DNA of 64,000 nt from assembly GCF_041154505.1 (NCBI RefSeq), contig NZ_AP028672.1:5248501-5312500 (forward strand). The letters are read 5' to 3'. Each line of letters opens with the position of its first letter. Positions within the stretch are counted from its first letter, which is position 1. Below, piece after piece: positions 16,160 to 23,785 of this stretch. This stretch comes from Acidovorax sp. A79. Its GTDB lineage: Bacteria; Pseudomonadota; Gammaproteobacteria; Burkholderiales; Burkholderiaceae_C. A program made the translations under genes and the position numbers. Below the pieces are notes generated by a model that was not told where the DNA came from, ran no database searches, and saw only the letters and a list, made by a program, of their open reading frames with translations.

Positions 16160-17214
16160 CCTCACCGACACCCGCACCATCGACCACGCCCCGCGCCCGC
16201 CCCACCATCGCCGATGTGGCGGCCGAGGCCGGCGTGTCCAAGGCCACGGTGTCGCGCTACTTCAACCACCGCGAGCGCCTGCTCAGCCCCGACATCGCCG
16301 CGCGCGTCGAGGCCGCCATCGCTAAGCTGGCCTATGTGCCCAGCCCCATGGCCCAGGCGCTCAGCCACGGCCGCTCGCGCCTCATCGGGCTGGTGGTGGC
16401 CGACATCACCAATCCGTATTCGGTGGCCGTGCTGCGCGGCGCCGAAAAGGCGTGCCAGGAGGCGGGCTACCTGGTGATGCTGTTCAACCTGGGCAACGAC
16501 CGCGAGCGCGAGCGCGCCGCCATCGATGCGCTGGCGAGCTACCAGGTGGACGGCTTCATCCTCAACACGCTGGGGCAGGGCGAGGGGCTGGCCGACGTGA
16601 CCACCCTGCACGGCAAGCCCGCGGTGCTGGTGGATCGCCGCCATGCGGGCCTGGCGGCGGATTTCGTGGCGCTCGACAACGAAGCCGCCATGCGCGACAC
16701 CTGCGCGCACCTGGTGCAGCAAGGCTGGCAGGACCTGCTCTATGTCACGCAGCCGCTGCAGGGTGTGAGTTCGCGCCTGGAGCGCACGGCGGCCTTTCGC
16801 GCCTGCGTGGCGGCCCAGGGCAGGAATGTGCGCGACGATGTGCTGGAGATCGATGCGCAGCAGGAGGGCGAGGACGCGCTGGCCCAGGCGCTGGCGGCCT
16901 TTCGCCAGCGTGCGGGGCGGGGCGCGCGCTGCGCGGTGGTCGCAGGCAATTCCGTGGTCACGCTGCGCGTGGCGGCCTCGGTGTCGCGCCTGGGCTGGAC
17001 CTTCGGGCTGGAGCTGGGCTTCGTGGGCTTCGACGACCCGGAATGGGCACCGTTGATCCGGCCGGGCCTGAGCACCGTGGCGCAGCCCACCGATGCCATC
17101 GGCCAGCGCGCGGCCCGGTGCCTGCTGGAGCGCATCGGCGGCCTGCAGGGCCCGGTGCGCGAAAACCTGTTGCCCGGCACGCTCATCGTGCGCGGGTCGT
17201 CGCTGGGCACCTGA
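16156..17214 (+). CDS. LacI-family transcriptional regulator
   Basis: A 352-aa repressor. The N-terminal helix-turn-helix and hinge helix (TIADVAAEAGVSKATVSRYF through KLAYVPSPMAQAL) are followed by a periplasmic-binding-protein-like effector domain (GLVVADITNPYSVAVLRGAE, FDDPEWAPLIRPGLSTVAQP). It overlaps the dehydrogenase gene by 4 bases (ATGA), so it is made with the operon. The operator at 10260-10273 is its likely target, giving autoregulation. The inducer should be the transported compound or its catabolite (inference). Confidence 0.92.
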   Translation: MTSPTPAPSTTPRARPTIADVAAEAGVSKATVSRYFNHRERLLSPDIAARVEAAIAKLAYVPSPMAQALSHGRSRLIGLVVADITNPYSVAVLRGAEKACQEAGYLVMLFNLGNDRERERAAIDALASYQVDGFILNTLGQGEGLADVTTLHGKPAVLVDRRHAGLAADFVALDNEAAMRDTCAHLVQQGWQDLLYVTQPLQGVSSRLERTAAFRACVAAQGRNVRDDVLEIDAQQEGEDALAQALAAFRQRAGRGARCAVVAGNSVVTLRVAASVSRLGWTFGLELGFVGFDDPEWAPLIRPGLSTVAQPTDAIGQRAARCLLERIGGLQGPVRENLLPGTLIVRGSSLGT

Positions 17215-17317
17215 CCCCGAAGGGCGTGCGCACAGGCGCTGCGGTATGCTGTGCGGCCGCCGCCCGGCATCCCACCGGGCCTTCCGCCTCCACGCTGTTT
17301 TTTGCAGGTGCGCCCCC

Positions 17318-18025
17318 TTGCCGACCCCCTCCCTGGACATCCCCCGCATCCGCGCCGTCACCATCGACCTGGACGACACGCTGTGGCCCATCTGGCCCAC
17401 CATCGAGCGCGCCGAAGCCGTGCTGCTGCAGTGGATGGCCGAGCATGCGCCCGCCACCGCGCGCCTGTTCCAGAGCACCGAGGCGCTGCGCGCCATCCGC
17501 AACCAGATGGTGAACCTGCGGCCGGACCTGCAGCACGACCTGAGCGCGCTGCGCCGCGAATCCATCCGCCTGGCGCTGACCCAGGCGGGCGATGACGGCG
17601 CGCTGGCCGAGCCCGCGTTCGACCTGTTTTTTGCCGAACGCCAGCGCGTGACGCTGTTCGACGATGCGCACGATGCGCTGGCCTTCCTGTCGTCGCGCTA
17701 CCCGGTGGTGGCGGTGTCCAACGGCAACGCCGACATCCACAAGGTGGGCATCGGCCACTATTTCAAGGACAGCCTGAGCGCATCGGTGCTGGGCGTGGCC
17801 AAGCCCGATGCCCGCATCTTCCAGGCAGCCGCCCAGGCGCTGCAGGTTCCGCCGCACGCGGTGCTGCATGTGGGCGACGATGCCACGCTGGACGCCCGGG
17901 GCGCCATGGAGGCCGGCATGCAGGCGGTGTGGCTGAGTCCCGCCGAGGCCGCCTGGCCCTACGACACCCCGCCGCATGCCACCGTGAGCAATCTCACGGA
18001 GCTGTGCCGGCTGCTGACGGCGTAG
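17318..18025 (+). CDS. HAD-family hydrolase (phosphatase, subfamily IA)
   Basis: A 235-aa cytosolic phosphatase. Motif I is TIDLDDTLWP (nucleophile and acid Asp), motif II VAVSNGNAD, motif III Lys in GVAKPDARIF, motif IV HVGDDATLDARGA. A helical cap lies between motifs I and II. TTG 17318 is chosen as start, with AGG about 11 bases upstream, because it gives the usual length; ATG 17246 would add 24 unlikely residues. It lies 103 bases after the LacI gene and may be transcribed with it. Substrate unknown. Confidence 0.82.
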   Translation: MPTPSLDIPRIRAVTIDLDDTLWPIWPTIERAEAVLLQWMAEHAPATARLFQSTEALRAIRNQMVNLRPDLQHDLSALRRESIRLALTQAGDDGALAEPAFDLFFAERQRVTLFDDAHDALAFLSSRYPVVAVSNGNADIHKVGIGHYFKDSLSASVLGVAKPDARIFQAAAQALQVPPHAVLHVGDDATLDARGAMEAGMQAVWLSPAEAAWPYDTPPHATVSNLTELCRLLTA

Positions 18026-18137
18026 CCCGCGCGCTCCGCGCTATCCGGGGGCAATTTCTTGTCCCAGGTCAAGGGCCCAGCGCGCCGCGGTGTGTGCCGG
18101 CTTGATCCCGGTCACCGATCCGGCCACACTGCAGGCC

Positions 18138-18983
18138 ATGCCGAGAAACCCTCCCGCCTTGCCCGCCATCCGCACCATCGGCCTCATGCAGCCCATGACC
18201 TGGCTCGTCCTGGCCTGGCGCGACATGGCCCGCGCGGGCTGGATCAGCTTTGCCCACGGCCTGGCCCTGGCGCTTTTTGGCGCGGCGATCTTCGCGGTGG
18301 CCCACCACAGGTTCTGGCTGCTGGCCGGGGCACTGTCGGGCTTTCTGGTGATAGCCCCGGTGCTGGCCACCAGCCTGTATGCGCTGAGCCGCGCGCTGGA
18401 GCGTGGCGAGCCCGCGAACCTGGGCGTGGTACTCAAGACCTGGCTGAACTGGCAGGACAGCCACGTCAACAAATGGGGCAACGACTACTGGTGCATGGTG
18501 CAGTTCGGCGCCCTGCTGGCGCTGGCGGCCACGGGCTGGGTCATGACGTCGGCGGCGCTCATCACGCTGCTGGCGCCCGTGCCCATCCAGACGCCCCTGG
18601 ATTTCCTGCGCCATGTGGTACTGGCCCGCGAGGGCTGGCTGTTCGAGATCTGGCTGGCGCTGGGCAGCCTCATGGCGGCGCCGATCTTCGCCTCCAGCGT
18701 GGTGGCCATGCCCCTGCTGCTGGACCGGCGCGCCACCTTGCTGCAGGCCGTGCTCACCAGCTGGCAGGCGGTGATCGGCAACCCGTTGCCGATGGCGTTC
18801 TGGGCGGCGCTGATCCTGGGCTTCACGCTGCTGGGCCTGGGCTCGCTGCTGCTGGGGCTGATCGCCGTCATGCCCATGCTGGGCCACGCGAGCTGGCATG
18901 CCTACCGGGATCTGGTCGATGCCTCCAGCCTGCCCGGGCGGGGGGCGGCAGCGCCCACGCAGAACCGCGGGGTGGCGCCGTGA
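18138..18983 (+). CDS. DUF2189-family inner-membrane protein
   Basis: A 281-aa membrane protein with about six hydrophobic segments (for example WISFAHGLALALFGAAIFAV, FWLLAGALSGFLVIAPVLAT, LPMAFWAALILGFTLLGLGS). The pattern matches DUF2189, a family of integral membrane proteins of unknown role common in proteobacteria. ATG 18138 is preferred over an upstream start at 18090. Its last codon overlaps the start of the next gene (GTGA). Confidence 0.8.
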   Translation: MPRNPPALPAIRTIGLMQPMTWLVLAWRDMARAGWISFAHGLALALFGAAIFAVAHHRFWLLAGALSGFLVIAPVLATSLYALSRALERGEPANLGVVLKTWLNWQDSHVNKWGNDYWCMVQFGALLALAATGWVMTSAALITLLAPVPIQTPLDFLRHVVLAREGWLFEIWLALGSLMAAPIFASSVVAMPLLLDRRATLLQAVLTSWQAVIGNPLPMAFWAALILGFTLLGLGSLLLGLIAVMPMLGHASWHAYRDLVDASSLPGRGAAAPTQNRGVAP

Positions 18984-19192
18984 TCTTCGGTTTCACCGAG
19001 GCGCAGATCTCGGGCTTCTTCCTCACCTACGGCGTGGGTGCGTTCATCCTGTACATGCTGTTCATCATCGGCCAGCTCGCGTGGGAGTCCAAGGCCGGCC
19101 GGTTTGGCACCTTCGTGCTGTTCCTGGGCCTGGGCGTGGGCTTCCTTGGGTTCCTGGCGAAGGTCGTGATCCAGTGGTGGCTGGAGCGGTGA
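18980..19192 (+). CDS. DUF2788-family small membrane protein
   Basis: A 70-aa protein started by GTG 18980, inside the stop of the DUF2189 gene. It has two hydrophobic helices (FFLTYGVGAFILYMLFIIG and FVLFLGLGVGFLGFLAKVVI) around a short charged linker (WESKAGRFG). Sequence and length fit DUF2788, a small two-helix inner-membrane family of unknown function. The 4-base overlap suggests it works with the upstream membrane protein. Confidence 0.82.
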   Translation: MIFGFTEAQISGFFLTYGVGAFILYMLFIIGQLAWESKAGRFGTFVLFLGLGVGFLGFLAKVVIQWWLER

Positions 19193-19267
19193 GGCCGCAG
19201 CGCATCGGCGCCGGGACACGGCCGCAGTGAGGTAAGGTGATGGACCGATCTACCGACCGCCTCGCCC

Positions 19268-20776
19268 ATGTCCTTGCCTTCCGCTCCCTCCCTGCTCACC
19301 CGCGCTGAAACCAGCGGCTACACCGAGACATCGACCCACGCCGACGTGATGCTGTACGTGCGCGGCCTGGCGGCGCTGGGGGATGCCCGATTGCATGTCG
19401 CGGACTTCGGCGCATCGCCCGAGGGCCGCCTGTTGCCGCTGCTGGTGCTGTCCGCGCAAGGCCATTTCACGCCGCAGGCCGCGCAGGCCAGAGGCCTGCC
19501 CGTGGTGCTGATACTGTGCGGCATTCACGCTGGCGAAGTGGAGGGCAAGGAGGCCGCGCTGATGCTGGTGCGCGACCTGCTGCGCGGCGAGCACGGCGAC
19601 GTGCTCTCGCACTGCACCGTGGTGGTGGTGCCGCTGTTCAACCCCGACGGCAATGACCGGCTGGGCACAGACAACCGCCCGCTGGACGTTGCCCACCTGC
19701 GCGGGCAGGACGGCCCGGCGCTCGTGGGCACGCGCAACAATGCGGCGGGGGTGAATCTCAACCGCGACTACATGCGCCATCAGGCTTCCGAGATGCGCCT
19801 GCTGCAGACGCGCGTGTGCCAGCCCTGGAACCCCCACCTCACGCTGGACTGCCACGCCACCAACGGCTCCATCCACCGCTTCGCGCTGACCTACGACATT
19901 CCCCACACCGAGCACACGGGCCGCAGCGAGCCCGTGGCCTATATGCGCGAACGCATGATGCCCGCCGTGCAGGCCGCGGTGAAGCGCACCGAGGGCCTGG
20001 ACACCTTCTGGTATGGCAACTTCGTGCGCGACGAGGGCGGGCAGGGCCAGGGCTGGATCACCTACACCCACCACCCGCGCTTTGGCTGCAACTACCGGGG
20101 GCTGACCAATCGGCTCGACGTGCTGCTGGAGGCCTATTCGTATATCAGCTTCAAGGAGCGCGTGGCGGTGACGTATGCCGTGCTGCGCGAGGCACTGCAC
20201 TACGTCGCCGGCCATGGCACGGAGATCGTGCAGCTGCTGGACGGGTGTGCCGAGCCGCCCGCCGAGGTCGCCATCCGCTATGCATTGCAGCCCATCCCAG
20301 GCACCACGGTGGAGGTTCTCACGCGGGAACCCTATGCGCTGCAAGGCGCCCCCATCAGCGTGCAGGTGCCGCATTTCGCGCACTTCGTCCCCGTGGCCAC
20401 CGTGAAGCGGCCCTGGGCCTATGCGGTGCCTGCCGCCGTGGCCGACTGGCTGGAGGGCCATGGCTTGCGGCGGGCCGCCGTTGCGCCTGGCACGCTGCTC
20501 GATGCAGAAGTCCCGGTGATGCAGCAGCCCGTGGCGGTGCCGGGGCCCGCCATCCTGGAGGCGCAGGCCAGCACGCACTGGCAGGCAAGCTACCGCCGGG
20601 CGCAGCGCGCGTTGCCGCAAGGCTGGTGCGTGGTGCCCACCGGCCAGCGCCACGGCGCGATCGCGGTGTACGCGTGCGAAGCGGAAAGCGACGATGGCCT
20701 GGTGGCCAATGGCATCGTGCCGGAGCCGGTGGCGGGCGGTGAATTCCTGGCATGGCGGGTGCTGGCGCCGGTGTGA
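19268..20776 (+). CDS. M14-family zinc carboxypeptidase
   Basis: A 502-aa protein with the M14 zinc site HxxE (His87 and Glu90 in CGIHAGEVEGKE) and a third ligand at His196 (LDCHATNGS). The substrate-binding segment is NLNRDYMRHQ and the catalytic Glu candidate lies in EAYSYISFKER. No signal peptide is seen, so it is probably cytosolic. After about residue 310 it has a 190-residue extension without a recognised domain. It likely trims peptides or an amino-acyl conjugate; the substrate is unknown. It ends 50 bases before the IS481 target duplication. Confidence 0.85.
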   Translation: MSLPSAPSLLTRAETSGYTETSTHADVMLYVRGLAALGDARLHVADFGASPEGRLLPLLVLSAQGHFTPQAAQARGLPVVLILCGIHAGEVEGKEAALMLVRDLLRGEHGDVLSHCTVVVVPLFNPDGNDRLGTDNRPLDVAHLRGQDGPALVGTRNNAAGVNLNRDYMRHQASEMRLLQTRVCQPWNPHLTLDCHATNGSIHRFALTYDIPHTEHTGRSEPVAYMRERMMPAVQAAVKRTEGLDTFWYGNFVRDEGGQGQGWITYTHHPRFGCNYRGLTNRLDVLLEAYSYISFKERVAVTYAVLREALHYVAGHGTEIVQLLDGCAEPPAEVAIRYALQPIPGTTVEVLTREPYALQGAPISVQVPHFAHFVPVATVKRPWAYAVPAAVADWLEGHGLRRAAVAPGTLLDAEVPVMQQPVAVPGPAILEAQASTHWQASYRRAQRALPQGWCVVPTGQRHGAIAVYACEAESDDGLVANGIVPEPVAGGEFLAWRVLAPV

Positions 20777-20826
20777 GGCGGGTGCTGGGCCGGGCCGGGA
20801 TGCAAACGCCCCATGCCCTGATGCTG

Positions 20827-20832
20827 CCTAGT
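20827..20832. repeat. IS481 target site duplication, left copy (CCTAGT)
   Basis: CCTAGT directly abuts the left end of the element and is repeated at 21858-21863. It fits the NCTAGN target known for IS481. This copy provides the TAG that ends the transposase gene on the minus strand. Confidence 0.88.
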
Positions 20833-21772
20833 TGTTGATTCTCAGGAGGTTGTTCATGGCCGGAATGCGGCTGATGGGCGGCTGATGGTTGAGAGCGGAG
20901 TGTGGTCGACACCAGTTGTAGCCGTCAATGAATGGCTGCAATGCAGCTTGGCGCTGGGCTGAACTCTCGTAGGGTCTGGCATAGGCCCATTCGCGCAAAC
21001 TGGTCTGCACGAAGCGCTCGGCCTTGCCGTTGGTCTTGGGCGTGTAGGGCCGTGTTCGGATGTGCCGGATGCCCAGTTCCTGGCAGGCTGCCCCGAAGGT
21101 GTTCTTGTAGCCCGCGCCGTTGTCGGTCATGACGCGCTCGATGCGCACGCCCAGGCTGGCGTAGTAGTCCACGGCCTGGCGCAGGAACTGCACGCAGCTC
21201 AGGGCCGTCTCATCGCCCAACACCCGGGCGAAGGAGACCCGGGAGTGATCGTCGATGGCCAGATGCACGGCGTCCCAGCCGATGCCTCGGTTGCGGTGCT
21301 GGCGCTGGCCTGTGATTCGGTGGCCCACGCCCTGGATGCGTCCCAGGCGCTTGGTGTCGATGTGCAGCAACTCGCCAGGGCTGGCCCGCTCATAGCGGCA
21401 CACGGGCACGGGCGGTTGCAAGGCGCTCAAGCGGCTCAAGCCCAGGCGGGCCATGTGCCGGGCCACGGTGGACAGGCTGCGGCCGCACTCGCGGGCGATG
21501 CGCCACAACGGCAGGCGTTGTCGGCGGTGCAGTTCGAACTGGCTCACCTGTTCGGGGCGGCAAGCTGTGGGGCTGTGATGCGGTCGCGAGCTTCGATCAC
21601 ACAGCCCTGCTGTGCCTTCGGCCCTGAAGCGGGCCAGCCACTTGAACCCGGTGCGGCAGCTCACGCCCATGGCCTGGGCGGCCGCTGTCACGCACCAGCC
21701 TTCGTCCAATACCCTGCTGACCAGCAGGGCTCGACCCGCAGCCGTCAAGCGGGCATGCTTATGACTGTTCAT
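20828..21772 (-). CDS. IS481-family transposase
   Basis: A 314-aa DDE transposase. An N-terminal helix-turn-helix (VLDEGWCVTAAAQAMGVSCR, then a second one near SLSTVARHMARLGLSR) precedes an integrase-core rve domain with Asp in LLHIDTKRLGRI, Asp in VMTDNGAGYKN and Glu in TPKTNGKAERFVQTS. All three acidic residues are present and the frame is intact, so it looks active. The start is ATG 21772. The reading frame crosses the left inverted repeat and is ended by TAG in the target duplication, outside the element. Confidence 0.93.
   Translation of the reverse strand: MNSHKHARLTAAGRALLVSRVLDEGWCVTAAAQAMGVSCRTGFKWLARFRAEGTAGLCDRSSRPHHSPTACRPEQVSQFELHRRQRLPLWRIARECGRSLSTVARHMARLGLSRLSALQPPVPVCRYERASPGELLHIDTKRLGRIQGVGHRITGQRQHRNRGIGWDAVHLAIDDHSRVSFARVLGDETALSCVQFLRQAVDYYASLGVRIERVMTDNGAGYKNTFGAACQELGIRHIRTRPYTPKTNGKAERFVQTSLREWAYARPYESSAQRQAALQPFIDGYNWCRPHSALNHQPPISRIPAMNNLLRINN
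20833..20857. repeat. IS481 left terminal inverted repeat
   Basis: Begins TGTTGATTCTCAGGAGG and ends GTTGTTCAT. It matches the right end in 19 of 25 positions, with the mismatches in bases 4-7 and 13-14. The last codons of the transposase lie in it. Confidence 0.85.
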
Positions 21773-21832
21773 CCGTCTCTCCTGACTTGAGTTGCTTGGC
21801 CTGGTAACCACAGCTTCCCAAATCCGAGACGG

Positions 21833-21857
21833 ATGAACAACCTATTGAGACATCACA
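21833..21857. repeat. IS481 right terminal inverted repeat
   Basis: Read inward on the minus strand it begins TGTGATGTCTCAATAGG and ends GTTGTTCAT, matching the left end. The transposase start lies 60 bases inside. Confidence 0.85.
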
Positions 21858-21863
21858 CCTAGT
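21858..21863. repeat. IS481 target site duplication, right copy (CCTAGT)
   Basis: This copy of CCTAGT contains the original TAG stop codon (21859-21861, minus strand) of the DUF899 gene, so the insertion left that protein unchanged. Confidence 0.88.
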
Positions 21864-22563
21864 CGTAGCGGAGCCGGGGATACCAGTCGGTGCCGCGGCC
21901 CTCGGGCGTGAGGTCCAGGATGGACCACAGCGCGGCGATGTCGGGCGCATCGCGCGGGTCCTGCCCGGGGTCGGCCATCTCGCGCGCCATCTCGCTGGCC
22001 CAGAACAGGCGCACCTTGTCGCCGTCGCGCCGAAAGATGGTCAGCGCCGGGTACTCGCTGCCGTCGGGCATCAGGATGCCCAGGTCGCGGGCGTAGTCGT
22101 CCCCCACGGTCTGCACGAAGTTCAGGTCGCGCCAACCCCGCTCCTGCGCAAACGCGAGCTGCCGCTCCACCGACGAGCGGCCCAGGACCTTGAGCGCGAC
22201 CCGTTGCTTGATGTCGGCCGCGTTGCCATGGACGGCGCCCAGCCAGTTCGTGCACATGGGGCACGGGCGCTCGCGCTGCGGCCCGTACATCCAGAAGTAG
22301 GCCACCAGGGTTTGCTTGTCGCCAAACAGGTCGATCAGCCCGACCTCGGACCCCTGTTCGTCCTGGAAGCGGTAGTTCTTCGCGATGACCGGGCCGGGCG
22401 GCAGCGCGCGGCGCTGCTCGGTCAGGCGGCTCATGTGCCGGCGGAACTCGATCTCCTCGGCCAGCAGCGCGCGGCGGGCCTCTTCGTATGCGGCCGAGGC
22501 GCCGGGGAAGGGCGTCTTCGCGTTGCGGGCCATTTCGGCCGCGGGCTTCAGTGTGGCGGGCAT
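21859..22563 (-). CDS. DUF899-family thioredoxin-like protein
   Basis: A 234-aa protein. GGAGGA lies 6 bases before ATG 22563, which fixes the start. The core carries a CPMC dithiol in ERPCPMCTNWLGAVHGN within a thioredoxin-like fold (FGDKQTLVAYFWMYGPQ; DDYARDLGILMPDGSEYPAL). This is typical of DUF899, often annotated as thioredoxin-family proteins of unknown partner. Its final TAG is the IS481 target site, so the coding sequence is complete, though any downstream signals have been moved about 1 kb away. Confidence 0.88.
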   Translation of the reverse strand: MPATLKPAAEMARNAKTPFPGASAAYEEARRALLAEEIEFRRHMSRLTEQRRALPPGPVIAKNYRFQDEQGSEVGLIDLFGDKQTLVAYFWMYGPQRERPCPMCTNWLGAVHGNAADIKQRVALKVLGRSSVERQLAFAQERGWRDLNFVQTVGDDYARDLGILMPDGSEYPALTIFRRDGDKVRLFWASEMAREMADPGQDPRDAPDIAALWSILDLTPEGRGTDWYPRLRYD

Positions 22564-22702
22564 GGGCTTCCTCCAGTGCGTGGCGGGTTGTGGGCGCGCG
22601 GTCTTGCACTCTGCCGCCACAGGGGGCGGTTGCAGGTAGGAAAAACCTGCGGCCCCGTGCAGGCGCAGTCCTTCACGGGCGCCTGGAGCGTGTCGGGACG
22701 GC

Positions 22703-23785
22703 TCAGCGTGCCCAGACCCGGAGTCCCAGGTCCTGCGCCAGGCGCCGGTAGTCCGCCAGGCTGCGCTGCACGAAATCTTCGAGCGCCGCGCCCGTCAGCG
22801 CGAACGGGTACAGGCCGTACTGCGTGCACAGCGCGGCGTAGCCGGGGGCGGCCAAGGCATCCCGCAGCGCGGTGGTCCACGCGCGCACCGCCGCATCGGG
22901 CGCGCTGGCGGCCATGTACAGGCCGCGCACCGTGGGCCAGACCAGGTCCAGACCCTGCTCGCGTGCCGTGGGCAGGCCCGCCAGGCTGCCGCCCAGACGT
23001 GCCTGCGAGAGCACCGCCAGCACGCGCAGCGGCGCGCCCTGCGCGGCTGCCTGCAGGGCCTCGGCCGCATCGCCGGTGAAAATGCCGATGTGCCCGCCCC
23101 GCAGGGCCTTGAGCGCCTCGCCGCCGCCCTCGAAGGACACGAAGCGCATGCGCTTGTGGTCCTGCCCCGCCGCACGTACCAGCAGCGCGGCCTTGATCCA
23201 GTCCTGGCTGCCCAGTGTGCCGCCGGCGCCAAACACCACGCGGTTGGAGTCCCTGCGCAGCGCGGCAGCCACGTCCTGCAGGCGCTGGTAAGGCGCATCG
23301 CGGTGCACGGCCACCACGCCGTAGTCGGTGCCCAGCGTGGCGATCCAGCGCACGGTGCCCACCGGATGCGGGCCGAAGCGGCCCTGTGCGATGTTGAGCA
23401 GCGAACCGCTGGAGAAAGCGACCAGGGTGCCCGGGCCGCCCAGGCGCCCGGTGGCCACCTGGTCAAACGCCACGGCCCCGATGCCCCCGGGCAGGTAGCG
23501 GGTGCGCAGCGGGGTGCGCGCGGGCCGCACGGCCTGCAGGGCCTGCCCGGCCAGGCCGCAGGTCAGGTCGAACCCACCGCCGGGGCGTGAGGGCGCGACG
23601 CATTCCGCGGGCTCGGTGGAGGCATCCGCGGCCGCCGCGCGCGCGGGCAGGGCGCCGCCCGCGCCGCCCCAGGCCGCCAGCGTTGCCAGCATCTGCCGGC
23701 GGCTCGGGGCCGCGGCCATGCCGTCTTCGCGCGAGGGGTGGGGGGCAAGGGGTTGCATGGCGGTGTGGCGGGCCGGGTTCTTCAT
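22703..23785 (-). CDS. Bug/TctC-family periplasmic solute receptor (first)
   Basis: A 360-aa exported protein. A twin-arginine-like leader (SRRQMLATLAAWGGAGGALPARA) comes after an unusually long N-region. The Bug fold follows: SRPGGGFDLTCGLAGQALQ, RYLPGGIGAVAFDQVATG, VVFGAGGTLGSQDWIKAALL, FVSFEGGGEALKALRGGHIG. Bug receptors bind small carboxylates in the periplasm. Its start overlaps the stop of the sensor kinase by 4 bases, so it is co-translated with it and may act as the kinase's ligand sensor. No TctA/TctB membrane partners are in the window. Confidence 0.85.
   Translation of the reverse strand: MKNPARHTAMQPLAPHPSREDGMAAAPSRRQMLATLAAWGGAGGALPARAAAADASTEPAECVAPSRPGGGFDLTCGLAGQALQAVRPARTPLRTRYLPGGIGAVAFDQVATGRLGGPGTLVAFSSGSLLNIAQGRFGPHPVGTVRWIATLGTDYGVVAVHRDAPYQRLQDVAAALRRDSNRVVFGAGGTLGSQDWIKAALLVRAAGQDHKRMRFVSFEGGGEALKALRGGHIGIFTGDAAEALQAAAQGAPLRVLAVLSQARLGGSLAGLPTAREQGLDLVWPTVRGLYMAASAPDAAVRAWTTALRDALAAPGYAALCTQYGLYPFALTGAALEDFVQRSLADYRRLAQDLGLRVWAR

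Larger units (their letters stand above)
20833..21857 (-). mobile_element. IS481-family insertion sequence, complete
   Basis: A 1,025-bp element with 25-bp ends that both begin TGT and share 19 of 25 bases. They are flanked by a perfect 6-bp duplication CCTAGT of the NCTAGN type. It carries one intact transposase. It is inserted in the TAG stop codon of the DUF899 gene on the minus strand, which keeps its stop at 21859-21861. The exact duplication and open transposase suggest a fairly recent insertion. Confidence 0.92.
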
